Shown here one piece after another: positions 5,337-7,218 of a stretch of DNA of 7,218 nucleotides; the stretch's first letter is position 1; every line of letters starts with the position of its first letter. A model generated the notes under the pieces. It had not been told where the DNA came from, ran no database searches, and saw nothing but the letters and a program-made list of their open reading frames with translations. The stretch is taken from assembly GCA_026709725.1 (NCBI GenBank), contig JAPOSK010000510.1:1-7218 (forward strand), in the 5' to 3' direction. Source of the stretch: Paracoccaceae bacterium. Its GTDB lineage: Bacteria; Pseudomonadota; Alphaproteobacteria; Rhodobacterales; Rhodobacteraceae. Position numbers and translations under genes: made by a program.

Positions 5337-7218
5337 ATGCCGAAGTTGTGACACGGGAAAGCCGCATTGACGCCCTTGCCGGTCTTGGATGCGCCCGAAA
5401 GCGTGTTGAAGATGCCCGCTTCACCCAAGGTCGGGGCAACTATATCGATGACATGAAACTGTCCGGGATGCTGTTCGGGGATTTCGTCCGCTCGCCCTAT
5501 GCGCATGCCAGGATCAAATCCATCAACACAGAGGCTGCAATGGCCCTTGACGGTGTGATCGCGGTCCTGACGGCCAGGGATCTTGAGCCGCTGAATCTGC
5601 ACTGGATGCCAACACTGGCCGGTGACAAGCAAATGGTTCTGGCCGACGGGAAGGTTCTGTTCCAGGGACAGGAGGTGGCCTTTATTGTCGCGAAGGACCG
5701 TTATGTTGCGGCGGATGCTGTTGAGCTGGTTGAGGTCGAGTATGAAGAACTCCCGGTTCTTGTCGACCCCTTTGCCGCATTGAAGTCAGAGGTCGTCCTC
5801 AGGGACGATCTCGACCCCGATGCCCCGGGTGCCCATGGTCCGCGGACCCATCCCAACCATATTTTCAAGTGGGAAGTGGGTGATGAGCCGGCAACACTCC
5901 AGGTGATGGATGAGGCAGCGGTGGTGGCTGAGGAGATGGTCTACTATCACCGGACCCATCCCTGTCCGCTTGAGACCTGTGGCACCGTTGCATCGATGGA
6001 CAAGGTCAATGGCAAACTGACGGTTTGGGGAACATTCCAGGCACCCCATGTTGTGCGCACGGTCGCGTCGCTGCTCTCCGGGATCGAAGAGCACAACATC
6101 CGTGTCATTTCTCCTGATATCGGTGGCGGATTCGGCAACAAGGTTGGCGTCTATCCCGGTTATGTCTGTGCCATCGTGGCATCCATTGTCACCGGTCAGC
6201 CGGTGAAATGGATCGAGGACCGGATGGAGAACCTGATGGCCACATCCTTCGCCCGCGATTACTGGATGCGCGGTAGGATCAGTGCCACCAGGGACGGCAG
6301 AATCACCGGGCTGCATTGCCATGTCACGGCCGATCACGGAGCCTTTGATGCGTGTGCGGACCCGACACAGTTTCCCGCCGGCTTCATGAATATCTGCACC
6401 GGATCCTATGATATTCCCGTTGCCTATCTTGGTTTGGATGGTGTCTTCACCAACAAGGCGCCGGGTGGTGTGGCCTATCGCTGTTCCTTCCGGGTCACCG
6501 AGGCGGTGTATTTCATCGAGCGCATGATTGAGGTTCTGGCCATTGAGCTTGACATGGACGCTGCCGAATTGCGCCGGAAGAACTTTATCCGGAAGGAGCA
6601 GTTTCCCTACACATCGGCACTGGGCTGGGAATATGACAGCGGCGATTACCAGACGGCCTGGGACAAGGCGCTCGCGGCGGTTGATTATGAGGGGATGCGC
6701 GCAGCCCAGGCCAGGCGCTTGGAGGAATTCAATGCAGGCAAGACCCGCAAGCTCATGGGTATCGGCCTCAGTTTTTTCACCGAGATTGTCGGGGCGGGTC
6801 CTGTCAAGAACTGTGACATTCTCGGAATGGGCATGTTTGACAGTTGCGAAATCCGCATTCATCCCACAGGCTCGGCGATCGCCCGCCTCGGAACGATTTC
6901 CCAGGGACAGGGGCATGCGACAACCTTTGCCCAGATTCTGGCGACAGAGACAGGGATCCCGGCAGCCAGCATCACAATTGAGGAGGGCGACACGGATACG
7001 GCGCCGTATGGTCTTGGAACCTACGGATCCCGTTCCACACCGGTGGCTGGTGCCGCAACAGCGCTGGCGGGTCGCAAGATCCGTGCCAAGGCACAGATGA
7101 TCGCAGCCTATCTTCTTGAGGTGCATGACGATGATGTCGAATTTGACGTTGACAGTTTTGTGGTGAAGGGTGCAACCGAAAAATTCATGACGATGAAGGA
7201 TATTGCCTACGACGCCTA
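5333..7218 (+). CDS. coxL: Form I aerobic CO dehydrogenase, large (Mo-Cu catalytic) subunit, 3' truncated by window
   Basis: CoxL oxidises CO with water to CO2, two protons and two electrons at a molybdopterin cytosine dinucleotide cofactor bridged by sulfur to copper. The frame is open from the ATG at 5333 (ATGA overlap with coxS) to the window edge: 628 complete codons of about 800-810 expected. The form I active-site loop AYRCSFR is at residues 381-387, with Cys384 corresponding to the Cu-ligand Cys388 of Oligotropha. Gln236 in TFQAPH matches Gln240 near the Mo oxo group. GGGFGNK is at 264-270, and the cofactor-binding QGQG is at 524-527. The near-C-terminal catalytic Glu (763 in Oligotropha) lies outside the window and cannot be checked. 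No frameshift or stop is seen. Similarity to the Oligotropha protein, from memory, is high throughout, so CO oxidation rather than another hydroxylase activity is very likely. Confidence 0.97.
   Translation, partial: MNAEVVTRESRIDALAGLGCARKRVEDARFTQGRGNYIDDMKLSGMLFGDFVRSPYAHARIKSINTEAAMALDGVIAVLTARDLEPLNLHWMPTLAGDKQMVLADGKVLFQGQEVAFIVAKDRYVAADAVELVEVEYEELPVLVDPFAALKSEVVLRDDLDPDAPGAHGPRTHPNHIFKWEVGDEPATLQVMDEAAVVAEEMVYYHRTHPCPLETCGTVASMDKVNGKLTVWGTFQAPHVVRTVASLLSGIEEHNIRVISPDIGGGFGNKVGVYPGYVCAIVASIVTGQPVKWIEDRMENLMATSFARDYWMRGRISATRDGRITGLHCHVTADHGAFDACADPTQFPAGFMNICTGSYDIPVAYLGLDGVFTNKAPGGVAYRCSFRVTEAVYFIERMIEVLAIELDMDAAELRRKNFIRKEQFPYTSALGWEYDSGDYQTAWDKALAAVDYEGMRAAQARRLEEFNAGKTRKLMGIGLSFFTEIVGAGPVKNCDILGMGMFDSCEIRIHPTGSAIARLGTISQGQGHATTFAQILATETGIPAASITIEEGDTDTAPYGLGTYGSRSTPVAGAATALAGRKIRAKAQMIAAYLLEVHDDDVEFDVDSFVVKGATEKFMTMKDIAYDA

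Noticed and set aside
5786..7126. 446-codon open frame on the - strand opposite coxL
   Set aside because: It is exactly antiparallel to strongly conserved coxL codons, has an implausible Cys/His/Gly-rich composition and no matching family; a codon-bias shadow.

Overview
The window looks like a piece of an alphaproteobacterial chromosome of moderately high GC. The glutamate synthase large subunit has the wording typical of alphaproteobacteria (for example the segments around GTASLISMGC and CPVGVC), and the CO dehydrogenase subunits follow Oligotropha carboxidovorans closely from memory. Genus cannot be assigned by eye.

Layout on the + strand. (1) 1-2640: the C-terminal 879 residues of gltB (ferredoxin/NADPH-type glutamate synthase large chain); its start lies upstream of the window. 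(2) 2641-3972: about 1.3 kb with no recognisable protein gene. It is not featureless. An AT-rich patch at about 2735-2830 holds a 19-bp perfect palindrome that also reads as a sigma-54 (-24/-12) promoter. This is followed by a possible short RNA with a pyrimidine-rich (TCCTCCC) loop, ending in a strong 10-bp hairpin. Further on is a cluster of three hairpins (3345-3446), several other inverted repeats, and finally a good sigma-70-type promoter with an overlapping dyad just before coxM. (3) 3973-7218: coxM-coxS-coxL, the aerobic form I Mo-Cu carbon monoxide dehydrogenase operon in the classical M-S-L order. coxL is cut by the window end after 628 codons.

How the genes work together. CoxM (FAD), CoxS (two [2Fe-2S] clusters) and CoxL (molybdopterin cytosine dinucleotide with a Mo-S-Cu site) form an (LMS)2 enzyme that oxidises CO to CO2. 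Electrons pass from Mo/Cu through the Fe-S clusters to FAD and on to the respiratory quinone pool. The diagnostic form I active-site loop AYRCSFR is intact (Cys384). The genes are tightly coupled: a 14-nt gap between coxM and coxS, and an ATGA overlap between coxS and coxL, each with a GGAGG ribosome binding site. Accessory cox genes (D, E, F, G) would be expected beyond the right edge.

The least explained part is the intergenic region. The best candidate for something undescribed is a nitrogen-regulated (sigma-54) small RNA between gltB and the cox operon. This rests on pattern reading only and has not been tested by folding or comparison.
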